64,000 nt of DNA from Solibacillus sp. FSL H8-0538 (GCF_038003525.1 NZ_JBBOPI010000001.1:3502001-3566000), one strand, 5' to 3'. Counted from the first letter of the stretch, positions 17,871 to 27,250 are shown. Notes: a model not told the origin generated them from the sequence alone. Numbers and translations are program-made.

Positions 17871-19613
17871 CTACCTAATAGAGAATTGTTTAACCGATTC
17901 CTGAAGACCAATGATTTCATCGGACAAATCATTTGATGACTGTGTAATGAGCTCAATCGCACGCTGCTGCTCATCTACTGAAGCCGTTACCTCTTCTGTC
18001 ATCGCTGCATTCTTTTCACTAATGGAGGCGATGCTTTCAATCGAGTGCATAATTGTATTTTTTGAAGCATTTAATTGAATGACACTTGTAGAGACATCTT
18101 CAATTGATGTAATAATTTTTCCAACAGCTCCCTCAATTTCCTTGAATGAGGTTTCTGTTAATTTCACAGATTCGTGTTGGTCTTGAACAATCGTGTATGT
18201 TTTAGACATTTCTGTCGTCACAAGGTTCGTTTCATTTTCAATGCCACGCAGTGTATTACGCACTAGGTCCGTTGCTTGGCTTGTCTGATCTGCCAACTTA
18301 CGTACTTCTTCTGCTACTACGGCAAAGCCTTTACCATGCTCACCTGCACGCGCAGCCTCAATGGACGCGTTCAATGCCAGTAGGTTAGTCTGATCTGAAA
18401 TCTCGTTAATTGTGCCAACGATGCCTTCAATTTCCTTCACCTTAAAAATTAAACTGCCAAATACACTTTGCACCTTCGTAATCAGTTCATACGTTTCATT
18501 CGAACGTTCCTTTAATGTGCTTAAATTACGTAAACCTTGTTCATTGGATTGACGCATTTGTTCAGAGGACTCTAACATCGATTTATTTTTCACATGTAGC
18601 TGATCAATTTCATCTGCAAACTGCATTGTCGAACGATTTGTCTCTTCTGCATCAACCGCCTGCTGCGAAGCCCCCCTTGCAACTTCTGTTACAGCATTGA
18701 CGATATCCTCACCGAATGCTGTCGTTTCTTCTGCAACCGCTGTTAAATTCGACGATGTTCCCTGGATTTCCGTAATCGTTTTTTCGACATCTGTAATTAA
18801 CATCTTTAACTGCTCAACCATGTTATTAAAGCCATCATTTAAAATACCAACTTCATCGCTACGGCCGATTTGTTCGATTTCTACGGTTAAATTCCCTTTA
18901 GCCACTTGTCGAACACGGCCAGCTAATCTTTGTAAAGGTAATGCCAGGTGGCGCGAGAACAACATTGCTGCTATTCCACCAAGTACAGTTGCGACTGCTA
19001 TTGTCAGGACGATTACCTTCAACAATGCCATCGCTGGTGCATTAAAGTCCTGAACATAGGTACCTGATGCCACGATCCAGTTCCAGTGAGGATCTAGCTT
19101 CGAATATATTAACTTTGGTGCAACGGCTGTTTGACCAGGTAACTCGAACTCATAGTAAGTAAATCCACCGCCTGCTAATGCTTGGTTTTTTACTTCACGT
19201 ATAAAATATAATCCAGAGCCGTCTTGAGCATCCCATAAATTATCGCCTTCACGTGTTGGATGACCAATTAATGTACCGTCATGATCGAGAATATAAATGT
19301 AGCCATTTTCCCCTAAATCGCTCGGGTACGATAACGTTCGTTTACCTTCCCCATCTTTCTCGCCAATCAGTGCCGTATACACTTTCTCCTGCGCCTCTTC
19401 TAATGTCAGTGTACCGTTTTTCACCTGCGCATCTGCCGTGGCAATTAACTGCATAGACGTTTCAACACTATTTTTTATAATTGTTTCGCCAAGTTCATCC
19501 ATCCCTTGCTTTGCCTGCATATAGCTAACAAGACCGATAATCACACTTGGAATCAAAAATAGTAAGAATGAAAATATTAATAACTTCCCTTGAATAGTAC
19601 GTAGAAACCTCAT
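17871..19613 (-). CDS. Methyl-accepting chemotaxis protein with Cache sensor (580 aa)
   Basis: Transmembrane chemoreceptor signalling to CheA/CheW. Order of parts: TM1 (about 8-30), an extracellular single-Cache domain (about 35-185) with [20 protein letters not shown] and the [10 protein letters not shown] end strand, TM2 (about 190-212), HAMP (about 213-265), then the long coiled-coil signalling domain with the invariant hairpin tip [20 protein letters not shown] followed by [20 protein letters not shown]. The Cache_2-type sensor usually binds small carboxylates or amino acids; the ligand cannot be stated. Monocistronic, with a terminator followed by repeat copy J. Confidence 0.94.
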   Translation of the reverse strand: MRFLRTIQGKLLIFSFLLFLIPSVIIGLVSYMQAKQGMDELGETIIKNSVETSMQLIATADAQVKNGTLTLEEAQEKVYTALIGEKDGEGKRTLSYPSDLGENGYIYILDHDGTLIGHPTREGDNLWDAQDGSGLYFIREVKNQALAGGGFTYYEFELPGQTAVAPKLIYSKLDPHWNWIVASGTYVQDFNAPAMALLKVIVLTIAVATVLGGIAAMLFSRHLALPLQRLAGRVRQVAKGNLTVEIEQIGRSDEVGILNDGFNNMVEQLKMLITDVEKTITEIQGTSSNLTAVAEETTAFGEDIVNAVTEVARGASQQAVDAEETNRSTMQFADEIDQLHVKNKSMLESSEQMRQSNEQGLRNLSTLKERSNETYELITKVQSVFGSLIFKVKEIEGIVGTINEISDQTNLLALNASIEAARAGEHGKGFAVVAEEVRKLADQTSQATDLVRNTLRGIENETNLVTTEMSKTYTIVQDQHESVKLTETSFKEIEGAVGKIITSIEDVSTSVIQLNASKNTIMHSIESIASISEKNAAMTEEVTASVDEQQRAIELITQSSNDLSDEIIGLQESVKQFSIR

Positions 19614-19791
19614 TCATCATCACCACTTTTCTATTTGTTTGAATATTTATTCTTTATTTACATTATTACACAAACAGAAAATTAAACAATGTGAAAATCG
19701 GTTTTTTGTAGATTATAGTCAATTTTCGCTATAAAAAACAGGAAAATACACTTCACTCATTATACTATGGAGCCTACTCATTTTATTTTTC

Positions 19792-19830
19792 AAAAAAAAA
19801 AATCCAATAGCATCAATCGCTACTGGATTT
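19792..19830 (-). terminator. intrinsic terminator of yebC
   Basis: AAATCCAGTAGC and GCTATTGGATTT pair on the minus strand, followed by a run of nine T. Confidence 0.88.
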
Positions 19831-19842
19831 CGTCATTATTAA

Positions 19843-20562
19843 CTATTCACCTAAATCGGCATTGTGGTATACACGTTGAACGTCTTCTAAATCCTCTAAT
19901 GCGTCAATCATTTTTTCGAATTTCACTGCATCTTCTTCAGATAAAGTAACTTCTGTTTGTGGAAGCATTGTCAATTCAGCTACTGTGAATTCAGTAATAC
20001 CTGCTACTTGTAATGCTTCTTGTGTAGCATGGAATTGATCCGGTTCCGTATAAATGATGATTGTTCCTTCTTCATCCAAAATATCGCGAGCATCTAAATC
20101 CGCTTCCATTAAGATTTCAAGAATTTCATCTTCTGTTTTGCCTTCGATTCCAAATACAGCGGTTGCATCAAACATGTAAGCAACGGAACCACTTACACCC
20201 ATGTTGCCGTTGTTTTTTCCGAATGCTGCACGTACGTCAGAAGCTGTACGGTTTACGTTGTTTGTTAGTGCATCCACGATTACCATTGTGCCACCGATAC
20301 CGAAACCTTCGTATCGTAATTCGTCGAAGCTCTCCTCGCCGCCGCCTTTAGCTTTATCAATTGCTTTTTCAATAATATGCTTCGGTACTGAGTATGTTTT
20401 TGCACGTTCTAAAACGGTTTTAAGTGCGCGGTTAGATTCTGGATCTGGCTCCCCAGATTTTGCAGCTACATAAATTTCACGACCAAATTTTGCATTAATA
20501 CGGCTAGTACTTGCGTCTTTAGAAGCTTTCTTTTCCTTGATATTATTCCATTTACGACCCAT
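19843..20562 (-). CDS. yebC: YebC/PmpR/TACO1 family protein (239 aa)
   Basis: Cytosolic protein of the Transcrip_reg family, 239 residues as usual. The N-terminal [20 protein letters not shown] (family form GRAWxNIKxKKxxxDAxxS), the [15 protein letters not shown] block and the [22 protein letters not shown] segment are diagnostic. Members were first described as transcription regulators; recent work on B. subtilis YebC homologues points to a role in translation of proline-rich stretches. GAGAGTGAATCC precedes ATG 20562. Repeat copy B lies about 45 bases upstream. Confidence 0.95.
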   Translation of the reverse strand: MGRKWNNIKEKKASKDASTSRINAKFGREIYVAAKSGEPDPESNRALKTVLERAKTYSVPKHIIEKAIDKAKGGGEESFDELRYEGFGIGGTMVIVDALTNNVNRTASDVRAAFGKNNGNMGVSGSVAYMFDATAVFGIEGKTEDEILEILMEADLDARDILDEEGTIIIYTEPDQFHATQEALQVAGITEFTVAELTMLPQTEVTLSEEDAVKFEKMIDALEDLEDVQRVYHNADLGE

Positions 20563-20606
20563 TTGGATTCACTCTCTTTCACATATATAAAGTAACTTAG
20601 TACTTT

Positions 20607-20692
20607 AAAAGACACATCTCACTCACTACAGAGCGAGATGTTGCCCTTTCCTATGTGGTTAAGAAATTTATACTTTCTTAACCACGAAAAAA
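20607..20692 (-). repeat. Post-terminator structured repeat, copy B
   Basis: Minus-strand order: TTTTTTC, hairpin one GTGGTTAAGAAA/TTTCTTAACCAC, spacer with AAGGGCAACA, hairpin two CATCTC/GAGATG arms, then GTGTCTTTTA. Stem one has T/A pairs (GGTTAAG/CTTAACC) where other copies have GGATAAG/CTTATCC, a compensated change. Confidence 0.85.
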
Positions 20693-20835
20693 TTTATTTA
20701 TGACTTCATTATTATACATAAATACAATGCGAAATTAAATTCCAAAGTATGAATTTCTGTTATGCCATTGGATTTTTTTAATATACCTTCTTCTAAATCA
20801 GCTTTTACTTTAACAAGGTTTGCCTAGGCACCAGC
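20693..20835 (-). other. Spacer between repeat copies C and B with a short coding-like remnant
   Basis: On the minus strand a frame of about 40 codons reads ANLVKVKADLEEGILKKSNG and continues to a stop, preceded by an in-frame TAG and without a start or ribosome binding site. It looks like the tail of a lost gene trapped between two repeat copies, but may be chance. A TATAAT-like box (GTATAATAATG) in it could serve yebC. Confidence 0.3.
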
Positions 20836-20921
20836 TTAGAAAGACACATCTCGCCCAGTATAGGGCGAGATGATGTCCTTACTTATGTAGATAAGAAAGT
20901 GATAATTTCTTATCTACTAAA
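20836..20921 (-). repeat. Post-terminator structured repeat, copy C
   Basis: Hairpin one GTAGATAAGAAA/TTTCTTATCTAC and hairpin two CATCTCGCCC/GGGCGAGATG are both perfect. This copy starts about 15 bases after the phosphatase stop codon and, unlike most, has no separate terminator before it, so the element itself may end transcription. Confidence 0.85.
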
Positions 20922-20936
20922 TAATCGGCCATTAAT

Positions 20937-21401
20937 TCAAGCTCTAGATGGTTTCAAAATCAGCTCCAACAGTGCCTCGCAACCCTCAACTGCAAGCCCG
21001 TACGTTTCCTGAAAATCACCCGTATACCACGGATCCGGTACATCCATTTTGTGTGACGTTAAATCAAGGAAACGGAAGATTTTCTGGCTATCCGGCTCTC
21101 CTAGCATATCACGGATATTTTGTACATTACTCGCATCCATCCCGACAATATAATCAAACGCTTCAAAATCATTTTTCGTTAATTGGCGGGCACACATACC
21201 ACTCGTAGAAATGCCGTATTCTCTTAATTTTGCCTGCGTTCCTTTATGAGGTGGCTCATCGATATGCCACGAGCTTGTCCCCGCTGAATCAAATTTTATT
21301 TCCGCTGACAGTCCTTGCTGCTCAACTAAATCACGCATAACCGCTTCTGCCATTGGTGAACGACAAATATTACCGAGACAAACAAACAATACTCGAATCA
21401 T
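20937..21401 (-). CDS. Low-molecular-weight protein tyrosine phosphatase (154 aa)
   Basis: Cytosolic phosphatase of the LMW-PTP fold. The P-loop CLGNICRS (Cys8-Ser15, CX5RS) follows the first beta strand, and the general-acid loop VPDPWYTGDF is near residue 125. Relatives in B. subtilis (YfkJ, YwlE) act on phosphotyrosine or phosphoarginine; the Ile in CLGNICR favours neither clearly. Start ATG 21401 with AGGAGGG six bases before it. That ribosome binding site directly abuts repeat copy D, so no separate promoter fits between plsC and this gene except within the repeat. Confidence 0.92.
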   Translation of the reverse strand: MIRVLFVCLGNICRSPMAEAVMRDLVEQQGLSAEIKFDSAGTSSWHIDEPPHKGTQAKLREYGISTSGMCARQLTKNDFEAFDYIVGMDASNVQNIRDMLGEPDSQKIFRFLDLTSHKMDVPDPWYTGDFQETYGLAVEGCEALLELILKPSRA

Positions 21402-21414
21402 CAAAATCCCTCCT

Positions 21415-21508
21415 ATTAGAAAGACACATCTCCCCTAAAAATATAGGGCGAGATGATGCCCTGTATTATGTGGTTAAGAAAGTTTTACTTTCTTAACCAC
21501 CGAAAAAA
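21415..21508 (-). repeat. Post-terminator structured repeat, copy D
   Basis: Starts at the six-T tract of the plsC terminator and ends at the Shine-Dalgarno of the phosphatase gene. Hairpin one GTGGTTAAGAAAG/CTTTCTTAACCAC is perfect; hairpin two has CATCTCGCCC paired with a slightly eroded arm. Confidence 0.85.
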
Positions 21509-21533
21509 CACTCCCGTTTTACGAGAGTGTCTT
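21502..21533 (-). terminator. intrinsic terminator of plsC
   Basis: GACACTCTCG and CGGGAGTGTT pair on the minus strand around a short loop, followed by TTTTTC, which then runs into repeat copy D. Confidence 0.82.
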
Positions 21534-21537
21534 GGAC

Positions 21538-22125
21538 TTATTTAGCTTTTAATTCATTTGTTAAACGCGCCAGTTCTTCTTCTAAATGCTGCATAGATGC
21601 CTCGCGCGCTTCTTTTCCGCTCTCTACCATAAACGGCTTGCCGTAAAGTAAATAACCCTTTTCACGTTTTAGCACACCTTTGATATTACGCGGGCCAATA
21701 TACGCTGCCGGCACGATCTGCGCTTTTGATAGCTGAGCAATCGTAATCGCACCCGCCTTTAAATCTGTGTTTTCTGCGCTACGCGTACCGCTCGGAAATA
21801 TCCCGACAATATTCCCTTCTTTAATAAGTTGACGGGGGATTTTAATAACACTCGGCCCCGGATTATCACGATCTACTGGAAATGCATTTAGCTGTTTAAT
21901 TAACCAACCAAGCCCTTTCATATCAAACAATTGTTTTTTCGCCATGAAATGAATTTCACGCGGAATCATTGAAACACCTAAATTAAAAATATCCACATAG
22001 CCATTATGCGTACACGCGATGACAAAGCCGCCATCCTTCGGTAAGTTTTCCTGACCATATACCTTTGCCTTTGAACCATTAATCATTAAAAATACTTTTA
22101 CTACTGTTGCTGCAAATTTATACAC
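21538..22125 (-). CDS. plsC: 1-acyl-sn-glycerol-3-phosphate acyltransferase (PlsC family, 195 aa)
   Basis: Membrane-associated acyltransferase of phospholipid synthesis. The catalytic HX4D motif appears as CTHNGYVDIF (about residues 34-43), the second block as FPVDRDNPG and the third as GIFPSGTRS, where the usual FPEGTRS glutamate is Ser. AIVPAAYIGPRN matches block IV. Length is typical of short Gram-positive PlsC proteins. It begins with GTG 22125 behind AAGGTAGG. A role with another acyl acceptor is possible because of the altered block III. Confidence 0.85.
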   Translation of the reverse strand: MYKFAATVVKVFLMINGSKAKVYGQENLPKDGGFVIACTHNGYVDIFNLGVSMIPREIHFMAKKQLFDMKGLGWLIKQLNAFPVDRDNPGPSVIKIPRQLIKEGNIVGIFPSGTRSAENTDLKAGAITIAQLSKAQIVPAAYIGPRNIKGVLKREKGYLLYGKPFMVESGKEAREASMQHLEEELARLTNELKAK

Positions 22126-22197
22126 GATTGTTTCCTACCTTATTATTATGATGCCTCCATTGTAATCGAAAACTACGTCTCGGTTCAATGAACAGTA

Positions 22198-23082
22198 TTA
22201 AGTTTCACTATTTTTAGCAATAGCTGTGACTAACTCTTGAAGCCAACTATGTAAGTCACTGAAAGTAAACCCTGCTTGCTGCGCCTTTGTATTGTGCATA
22301 TACCAGGAAGATGGGATTGCATAAGGCGAACGAATATCTTCGTTACCAAGTAGTGCAATTTTCGCACGCTTGCCCGTTGCCTCCTCAACTAACTCCAACA
22401 GTGCTTTTAATGAAATTACCCCGTTTGCTGTGGCGTTGAACGGACCTTCTACACCACTCATGCCCGCCCATAGTAAGAAACGTGCGGCTTCACTTGCCTG
22501 AATAAACGACATTTTCGCATCCATATTGACAAATCCAATCGGCTCTCCGTTTGCAACCCGGTGAACATGGAAATGCAGACGCTTTGTGTAATCATCTTCA
22601 CCCATAACAATCGGGAAGCGCACCGCTACGACCGGAAATTCAGCATATTTATAAAATACTGCCTCTGCCTGACGTTTGCCTTCACCGTAAGTAAAGTCCT
22701 CGATATTGCCCATTCGGATTTCATACGTAAACGGATCAAAATCTGCTTCAACTTTAGCCATACCGTCTATTGCGTAAGTTGATAAAGTAGATGTCAGTAC
22801 TAGCTTGCCAATGCGCCCATTGAAAATATCACAAAAAGCTTTTGCTTCATTGGGTGAATAACAAATATTGTCATACACAATATCAAAGCTACGTCCTGCT
22901 ACTGCAGCAGCGAATGCTTCTTTATCACGACGATCTAGCTGAATATGCTCGACCTCATCGCCAAATGGATTGATAGTTTGCCCGCGCGTCACAATCGTTA
23001 GGTGATGCCCTTCTTCAATTAATTGCTCCACTAATTTACGTCCAAAAAAACGGGTTCCGCCAAGCACTAAAATATTCTTCAT
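22198..23082 (-). CDS. NAD-dependent epimerase/dehydratase family protein (extended SDR, 294 aa)
   Basis: Rossmann-fold enzyme starting MKNILVLGGTRFFGRKLVEQ, with the extended-SDR GGTxFxGxxL nucleotide motif. The later segments YDNICYSPNEAKAFCDIF and RFPIVMGEDDYTKRLHFHVH resemble the CSP41/RNA-binding-like epimerase subgroup. The usual YxxxK catalytic pair is not obvious (YGEGKRQAEAVFYKY offers a Tyr-Lys pair). Substrate unknown. AAAGGAGG precedes ATG 23082; monocistronic or loosely linked to rlmA upstream. Confidence 0.85.
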   Translation of the reverse strand: MKNILVLGGTRFFGRKLVEQLIEEGHHLTIVTRGQTINPFGDEVEHIQLDRRDKEAFAAAVAGRSFDIVYDNICYSPNEAKAFCDIFNGRIGKLVLTSTLSTYAIDGMAKVEADFDPFTYEIRMGNIEDFTYGEGKRQAEAVFYKYAEFPVVAVRFPIVMGEDDYTKRLHFHVHRVANGEPIGFVNMDAKMSFIQASEAARFLLWAGMSGVEGPFNATANGVISLKALLELVEEATGKRAKIALLGNEDIRSPYAIPSSWYMHNTKAQQAGFTFSDLHSWLQELVTAIAKNSET

Positions 23083-23165
23083 TTAAGTAACCTCCTTTGC
23101 AGCGATTATCCGCTAAATAGTAATACCCTTAAAATATATTAATTCACAAAATTTTACAACAAATA

Positions 23166-23192
23166 TAAAAAAAGAGCGCGCTAGCTGCACGC
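23166..23192 (-). terminator. intrinsic terminator overlapping the 3' end of rlmA
   Basis: GCGTGC and GCGCGC pair around AGCTA, with TCTTTTTTT following on the minus strand. The stem includes the last codons and stop codon of rlmA. Confidence 0.8.
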
Positions 23193-24020
23193 CCCAACTA
23201 AAATATTCAAATCAATCGTAATTTCACTAATCTCGATGGCTTTGTGGTTTTCAATATGCCAGCCCATTGGTGTCATTTCTAACAGCTTAGGTACAAGTGA
23301 TACTTCTAGTGGCATCGTGTACGTAATGCGCGTTACCGCAACTCGGTCAAAGCTTTCTTTAAAGCGCTCCACCGTTTGCTCATTCGAGTAGCTTTCTTTT
23401 TCAGAATCCGCGAATGCCTGTGCACGTAACTCTTTTAGGTAACCTGCCTGTGGTACAACTTTAATAACCTTGCCACCCGGTTTTAATAAGCGCTTAAACT
23501 CCTCGTAATTTGCAGGCGATAAAATATTTAAAATCGTATCGAATGACTGTGCATTATACGGACTATTTGCTAAATCACCGACACACCAAATCAGTCCTTC
23601 GTAAAACTTTGCTGCCGCTAAAATGCCTTCCTTGGCAATATCAATGCCTACACCTACTGAATTTTCTAGCTTCGTACAAATTCTTTGCAAATGAGAGCCT
23701 TCTCCGCAGCCCGTATCTAAAATGACCGGTGCCTCGCCTTCGATCAAACTCGCTATTGTCTGTTGCATAGTATCGTATAGACCGCTTACGATAATTTGCT
23801 GACGCGCCTCGAATAATTCCTTACTGTACATTGAACCTGCTGGACGGTGCATTAAATTAATATAGCCCTGCTTCGCAATATCAAATGAGTGATTGCTTGC
23901 GCAACTCATCTTTCCTTCTTCACTTACCGTCATTGCTTGCGCGCAAATTGGACAAGCGAATAGTGGTTCATTATTTTTCATCGTTTGTATACTGATCGCT
24001 CGTTTTGATAATTGGCCCAT
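23181..24020 (-). CDS. rlmA: 23S rRNA (guanine-N1)-methyltransferase, RlmA family (279 aa)
   Basis: The N-terminal zinc finger has CPIC (Cys23, Cys26) then Cys40 and His44 in SCASNHSFD, followed by IAKQGYINLM, which is diagnostic of RlmA. The class I methyltransferase core shows VILDTGCGEGSHL, VGIDIAKEGI and ILSPANYEEFKRLLKPGGK. The enzyme methylates G745 or G748 of 23S rRNA in helix 35; the Gram-positive RlmA(II) type confers tylosin-related effects. I chose ATG 24020, seven bases after AAGGAG, rather than the ATG two codons earlier that sits against the ribosome binding site. Confidence 0.92.
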   Translation of the reverse strand: MGQLSKRAISIQTMKNNEPLFACPICAQAMTVSEEGKMSCASNHSFDIAKQGYINLMHRPAGSMYSKELFEARQQIIVSGLYDTMQQTIASLIEGEAPVILDTGCGEGSHLQRICTKLENSVGVGIDIAKEGILAAAKFYEGLIWCVGDLANSPYNAQSFDTILNILSPANYEEFKRLLKPGGKVIKVVPQAGYLKELRAQAFADSEKESYSNEQTVERFKESFDRVAVTRITYTMPLEVSLVPKLLEMTPMGWHIENHKAIEISEITIDLNILVGACS

Positions 24021-24071
24021 CGTCATTCTCCTTACTACTTGTTCGTTTTGTATCGTATCATACTAAACAAG

Positions 24072-24103
24072 AAAAATCCCTTATGCCTACATGACATAAA
24101 GGA
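24072..24103 (-). terminator. intrinsic terminator of the tyrosine phosphatase gene
   Basis: CCTTTATG and CATAAGGG pair on the minus strand, followed by ATTTTTC. Confidence 0.75.
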
Positions 24104-24109
24104 CGGCCG

Positions 24110-24889
24110 TTACAGTAAATATTCATTTTGCAACTGCTTGCGCATGTCTCGAGAAATCGCAAATTCATGCTCTAAAAATTGCTCCGTCGATTCATAGCGC
24201 CGCTCAATCTCACGAAATACGGCATTTAAATATTGCTCTTTTGCCGACATAATATCGTAAAAGTGAGTTAGCTCCAAATTGCTATAATTTTTACTTACAG
24301 TATGAGCTAATTTTTCAACCATCGTCGTCAGTAAATTATTTGTTACTAAATAATCCTGCATAATCGTTTCCTTCGGTACATCGAGCGCCATTAAAATGAG
24401 TGCACCGCCAACACCTGTTCGATCCTTGCCTGCTGCACAGTGATGCAGTAAACCCAAATTCGTTTTTTCCTGAATGAGCTTCATCAACGCTTGGAAAGAC
24501 GGATTATTAAATGGCATTTGTGCATAGAACTGCGCAAACGTATCCGCATCAACCTGTTTATAAAAATCCAGATTGGTTTGTTCCTTTTGTGAAACGCTCG
24601 GCATTTTGAAAGGTGCTGATCCTTTTGCTGGTACCCTTATATTTTGAACGCCCTCAATGGCTGGGTCTGGATTATTCGTTGCTTCATGTTCATCCCGGTA
24701 ATCAAAGATTGTACGAATTCCTAAGCTTTGTACTTTACGTCTATCCTCTTCGGTCATTTTCGTTAAGCTAGCTGATCGAAAGAAAAGCCCGTTTCGAACT
24801 TTGCGTCCATCTTGCGTTGGATAGCCGCCCATATCTCGGAAATTAAGTACCCCGTCTAATGCAATCACGCGTTCTGTACTATATGGCAT
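24110..24889 (-). CDS. Tyrosine-protein phosphatase, Y_phosphatase3 family (259 aa)
   Basis: Dual-specificity-type phosphatase of PF13350. The N-terminus LDGVLNFRDMGGYPTQDGR is the family signature, and the P-loop is HHCAAGKDRTGVGG (CX5R with Lys-Asp inside, as in MptpB/LipA-type enzymes that also act on phosphoinositides or phosphotyrosine). GGGGGGAGAA precedes ATG 24889. The target is unknown. Monocistronic. Confidence 0.92.
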   Translation of the reverse strand: MPYSTERVIALDGVLNFRDMGGYPTQDGRKVRNGLFFRSASLTKMTEEDRRKVQSLGIRTIFDYRDEHEATNNPDPAIEGVQNIRVPAKGSAPFKMPSVSQKEQTNLDFYKQVDADTFAQFYAQMPFNNPSFQALMKLIQEKTNLGLLHHCAAGKDRTGVGGALILMALDVPKETIMQDYLVTNNLLTTMVEKLAHTVSKNYSNLELTHFYDIMSAKEQYLNAVFREIERRYESTEQFLEHEFAISRDMRKQLQNEYLL

Positions 24890-24950
24890 AAATTCTCCCC
24901 CCCCACGTATGCTGTCTATTTTCTTATTCGCAGTTTGTTGAAAAGTCGCA

Positions 24951-24978
24951 AAAAGCTCGGCACTACTGCACCGAGCTT
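24951..24978 (-). terminator. intrinsic terminator of the SDR gene
   Basis: AGCTCGG and CCGAGCT pair on the minus strand and TTTTTG follows. Confidence 0.8.
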
Positions 24979-24999
24979 CCTATTAATCTAATCTATTTA

Positions 25000-25758
25000 C
25001 TAATAGGCAGTCCAACCTGCATCTGCAGTTACAATAATTCCGTTCACAAAATCGGAGTCATCTGAAGCTAAAAATAAAGCTACCTTGGCGATATCTTCTG
25101 GTTCTCCGTTACGCGGATTAAAACCGACACCTGCCATCGCACGACTAATGCCGAACTCATTTGGCTCTTTTAATGATGCGGTAATATTCGTATTCACTCC
25201 TCCAGGTGCAATCGCATTACAACGAATGCCCTTGCCCGCATACTGAAAGGCTGTATTTTTTGTTAAACCAACAACTGCATGCTTAGCAGCTGTGTAAGAC
25301 GCACCCGCACGTGAACCATATAAACCACCAATTGATGCAATATTTACAATAACCCCTGCACCCTTCTCTAAGAAAATCGGCATTGCCTGACGTGTTGCAC
25401 GCATGACGCCCTTCACGTTCACTTCAAATACACGATCCCACATATCATCTGTCACATCGCCAATTGGAGAGAAATCATCCATAATTCCGGCATTATTTAC
25501 TAAAATATCAATTGTTCCATAACTATTTAACGCTGCTTTAATGAGCTTATGAATATCACCTTCATTTGCCACATTGGCCACTACTGCTGTTGCAGTTCCA
25601 CCAAGCGCCGTAATTTCTGAAACTGTAGCCCCCGCACCTTCCAATGTTAAATCTGAAACAACTACTTTCGCACCTTCCTGCGCATAAAGAATTGCGATTG
25701 CCTTTCCCATACCAGAAGCTGCACCTGTAACGACTGCCACTTTATCTTGAAGTCTCAT
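25000..25758 (-). CDS. Short-chain dehydrogenase/reductase (252 aa)
   Basis: Classical SDR with TGAASGMGKA cofactor motif (TGxxxGxG, about residues 11-20), NNAGIMDD (about 88-95) and the catalytic Ser with YTAAKHAV (YxxxK). A cyclopropanated or NAD-preferring fold is suggested by the Asp after strand two (VSDLTLEGA). The substrate cannot be told. Start ATG 25758 follows GAGGGGG; an upstream in-frame ATG lacks a site. Lies 91 bases after the MFS gene and could be co-transcribed with it. Confidence 0.9.
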   Translation of the reverse strand: MRLQDKVAVVTGAASGMGKAIAILYAQEGAKVVVSDLTLEGAGATVSEITALGGTATAVVANVANEGDIHKLIKAALNSYGTIDILVNNAGIMDDFSPIGDVTDDMWDRVFEVNVKGVMRATRQAMPIFLEKGAGVIVNIASIGGLYGSRAGASYTAAKHAVVGLTKNTAFQYAGKGIRCNAIAPGGVNTNITASLKEPNEFGISRAMAGVGFNPRNGEPEDIAKVALFLASDDSDFVNGIIVTADAGWTAY

Positions 25759-25848
25759 AAACAAATCCCCCTCAATCGTGATGTTATTTATTCCCATATT
25801 GTGTATCTTCTGTTTATTAAGATGTTTTTCCTGCTTGCATATATCAAT

Positions 25849-27099
25849 TCAAGCAATTTTAGGATCATGTTTTTTCAGTAAAATGACAAACAAGCTTGCT
25901 AGTAAGCAGAAGCCACCTGCTAAAATAAATGCCCACATATACGAACCGAATACGTTAAAAGCAACCCCACCAAAATAAGCAGCGACACCAGCGCCTACTT
26001 GATGGGCAGCAACTATCCACCCATACATCATTGCACTTTTTTCAACTCCAAACTTTTGGCGTGTTAACCCGATTGTTGGCGGGACCGTCGCAATCCAATC
26101 TAGCCCGTAAAAGATAGAGAAAATAACTAGCCATGTATAGGAACCTTGTGACAACGCAAATGGTAAGAAAACAAGTGACACACCGCGCAAAGAATAATAC
26201 CAAAATAGTAGCCAGCGATTATCAAAACGATCCGAAAGCCAACCTGACAGCGTCGTACCAATTAAATCAAAAATCCCCATAAACGATAGCATGGATGCCG
26301 CCATTACTAAAGGAATACCAAAACTTACACAATAAGAAATAAAATGAGTACCAATTAGTCCACTCGTTGATAAGCCGCAAATGAAGAAGCTTCCAGCGAG
26401 TAGCCAAAATTCCTTTACACGCAAGCCTTCAAGCAGTGAGCCTATTGCCATTTTAAATGGATTTCGCCCTTTCACAGGCGGTTCCTCTACCGTCATATCT
26501 TCTTGCCCATATGGCGTTAAGCCGATATCCTTTGGGAAGCTACGCATTAATAGCGCAATAATGATAAACATAACTACACTTAATACTAAAATTAGTAGGA
26601 TGGCTGCACGCCATGAATAATTTTGGATGAATATTGCTAATACCGGCAATAAAACTAATTGTCCCGTTGCTGTTGCTGCTGTCAATATGCCCACCGCGAG
26701 CCCGCGCCGTTTTGCGAACCAACGATTAGCTACCTGTGTACTTAATACCGTTAAGAATAAACCAGAGCCTATTCCGATCATGACACCCCAAATTAAAATG
26801 AGCTGCCACTCGGTTTGCATAATAAAGGTAAATGCTAGTCCTATAGCGAGCACAGCCATGGACCAAAGCATCATGCGCTTTAAACCAAAAATCTCTACAA
26901 ACGCTGCCATAAATGGTCCTGAAAATCCGTATAAAAATAAACATACGGCAAATGCAAAGGAAATTGATGGCCTGCTCCAGCCAAATTCCGATTCGAATGG
27001 ATCGATGAAAATACCGGATGACGAGCGTACAATACCGGCTACGATGATTGCACAAAAAGTGACGGCTAAGACTACCCAGCTATAATGGAATTTCTTCAT
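25849..27099 (-). CDS. MFS transporter, monocarboxylate/OFA-like (416 aa)
   Basis: Twelve-TM major facilitator. The N-terminal helix WVVLAVTFCAIIVAGIVRSSSGIFIDP and the post-TM2/3 region FGLKRMMLWSMAVLAIGLAF resemble oxalate/formate-antiporter-like and monocarboxylate permeases. MFS A-like loop GWLSDRFDNRWLLFW lies between helices 8 and 9. A weak ribosome binding site (AGAAGG) is 13 bases upstream of ATG 27099. The SDR downstream suggests uptake of a carboxylic or keto acid that is then reduced or oxidised; this is inference. Confidence 0.85.
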   Translation of the reverse strand: MKKFHYSWVVLAVTFCAIIVAGIVRSSSGIFIDPFESEFGWSRPSISFAFAVCLFLYGFSGPFMAAFVEIFGLKRMMLWSMAVLAIGLAFTFIMQTEWQLILIWGVMIGIGSGLFLTVLSTQVANRWFAKRRGLAVGILTAATATGQLVLLPVLAIFIQNYSWRAAILLILVLSVVMFIIIALLMRSFPKDIGLTPYGQEDMTVEEPPVKGRNPFKMAIGSLLEGLRVKEFWLLAGSFFICGLSTSGLIGTHFISYCVSFGIPLVMAASMLSFMGIFDLIGTTLSGWLSDRFDNRWLLFWYYSLRGVSLVFLPFALSQGSYTWLVIFSIFYGLDWIATVPPTIGLTRQKFGVEKSAMMYGWIVAAHQVGAGVAAYFGGVAFNVFGSYMWAFILAGGFCLLASLFVILLKKHDPKIA

Positions 27100-27167
27100 T
27101 TCGTATCACGAACCTTCTTTTTTTCTCTATTGTACATGAGGATTTGAATTTTGATCAGAAAATCTAA

Positions 27168-27250
27168 ACAAAAAAAGAAGCCTCAAAATAGGACTAGATG
27201 ATGGCTTTTTTTATGTGGTTGAGCAAGTTATACTTTCTAAAATCCTAAAA
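27168..27250 (-). repeat. Post-terminator structured repeat, copy E (degenerate)
   Basis: Starts directly at the TTTTTTAGG tract of the NERD-gene terminator on the minus strand. Hairpin one is partly broken (TTAGAAAGTATAACTTGC), the CATCATCTAGTCC/GGACTAGATGATGG region is altered and the end is TTCTTTTTTTG rather than GTGTCTTTCT. Confidence 0.55.
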
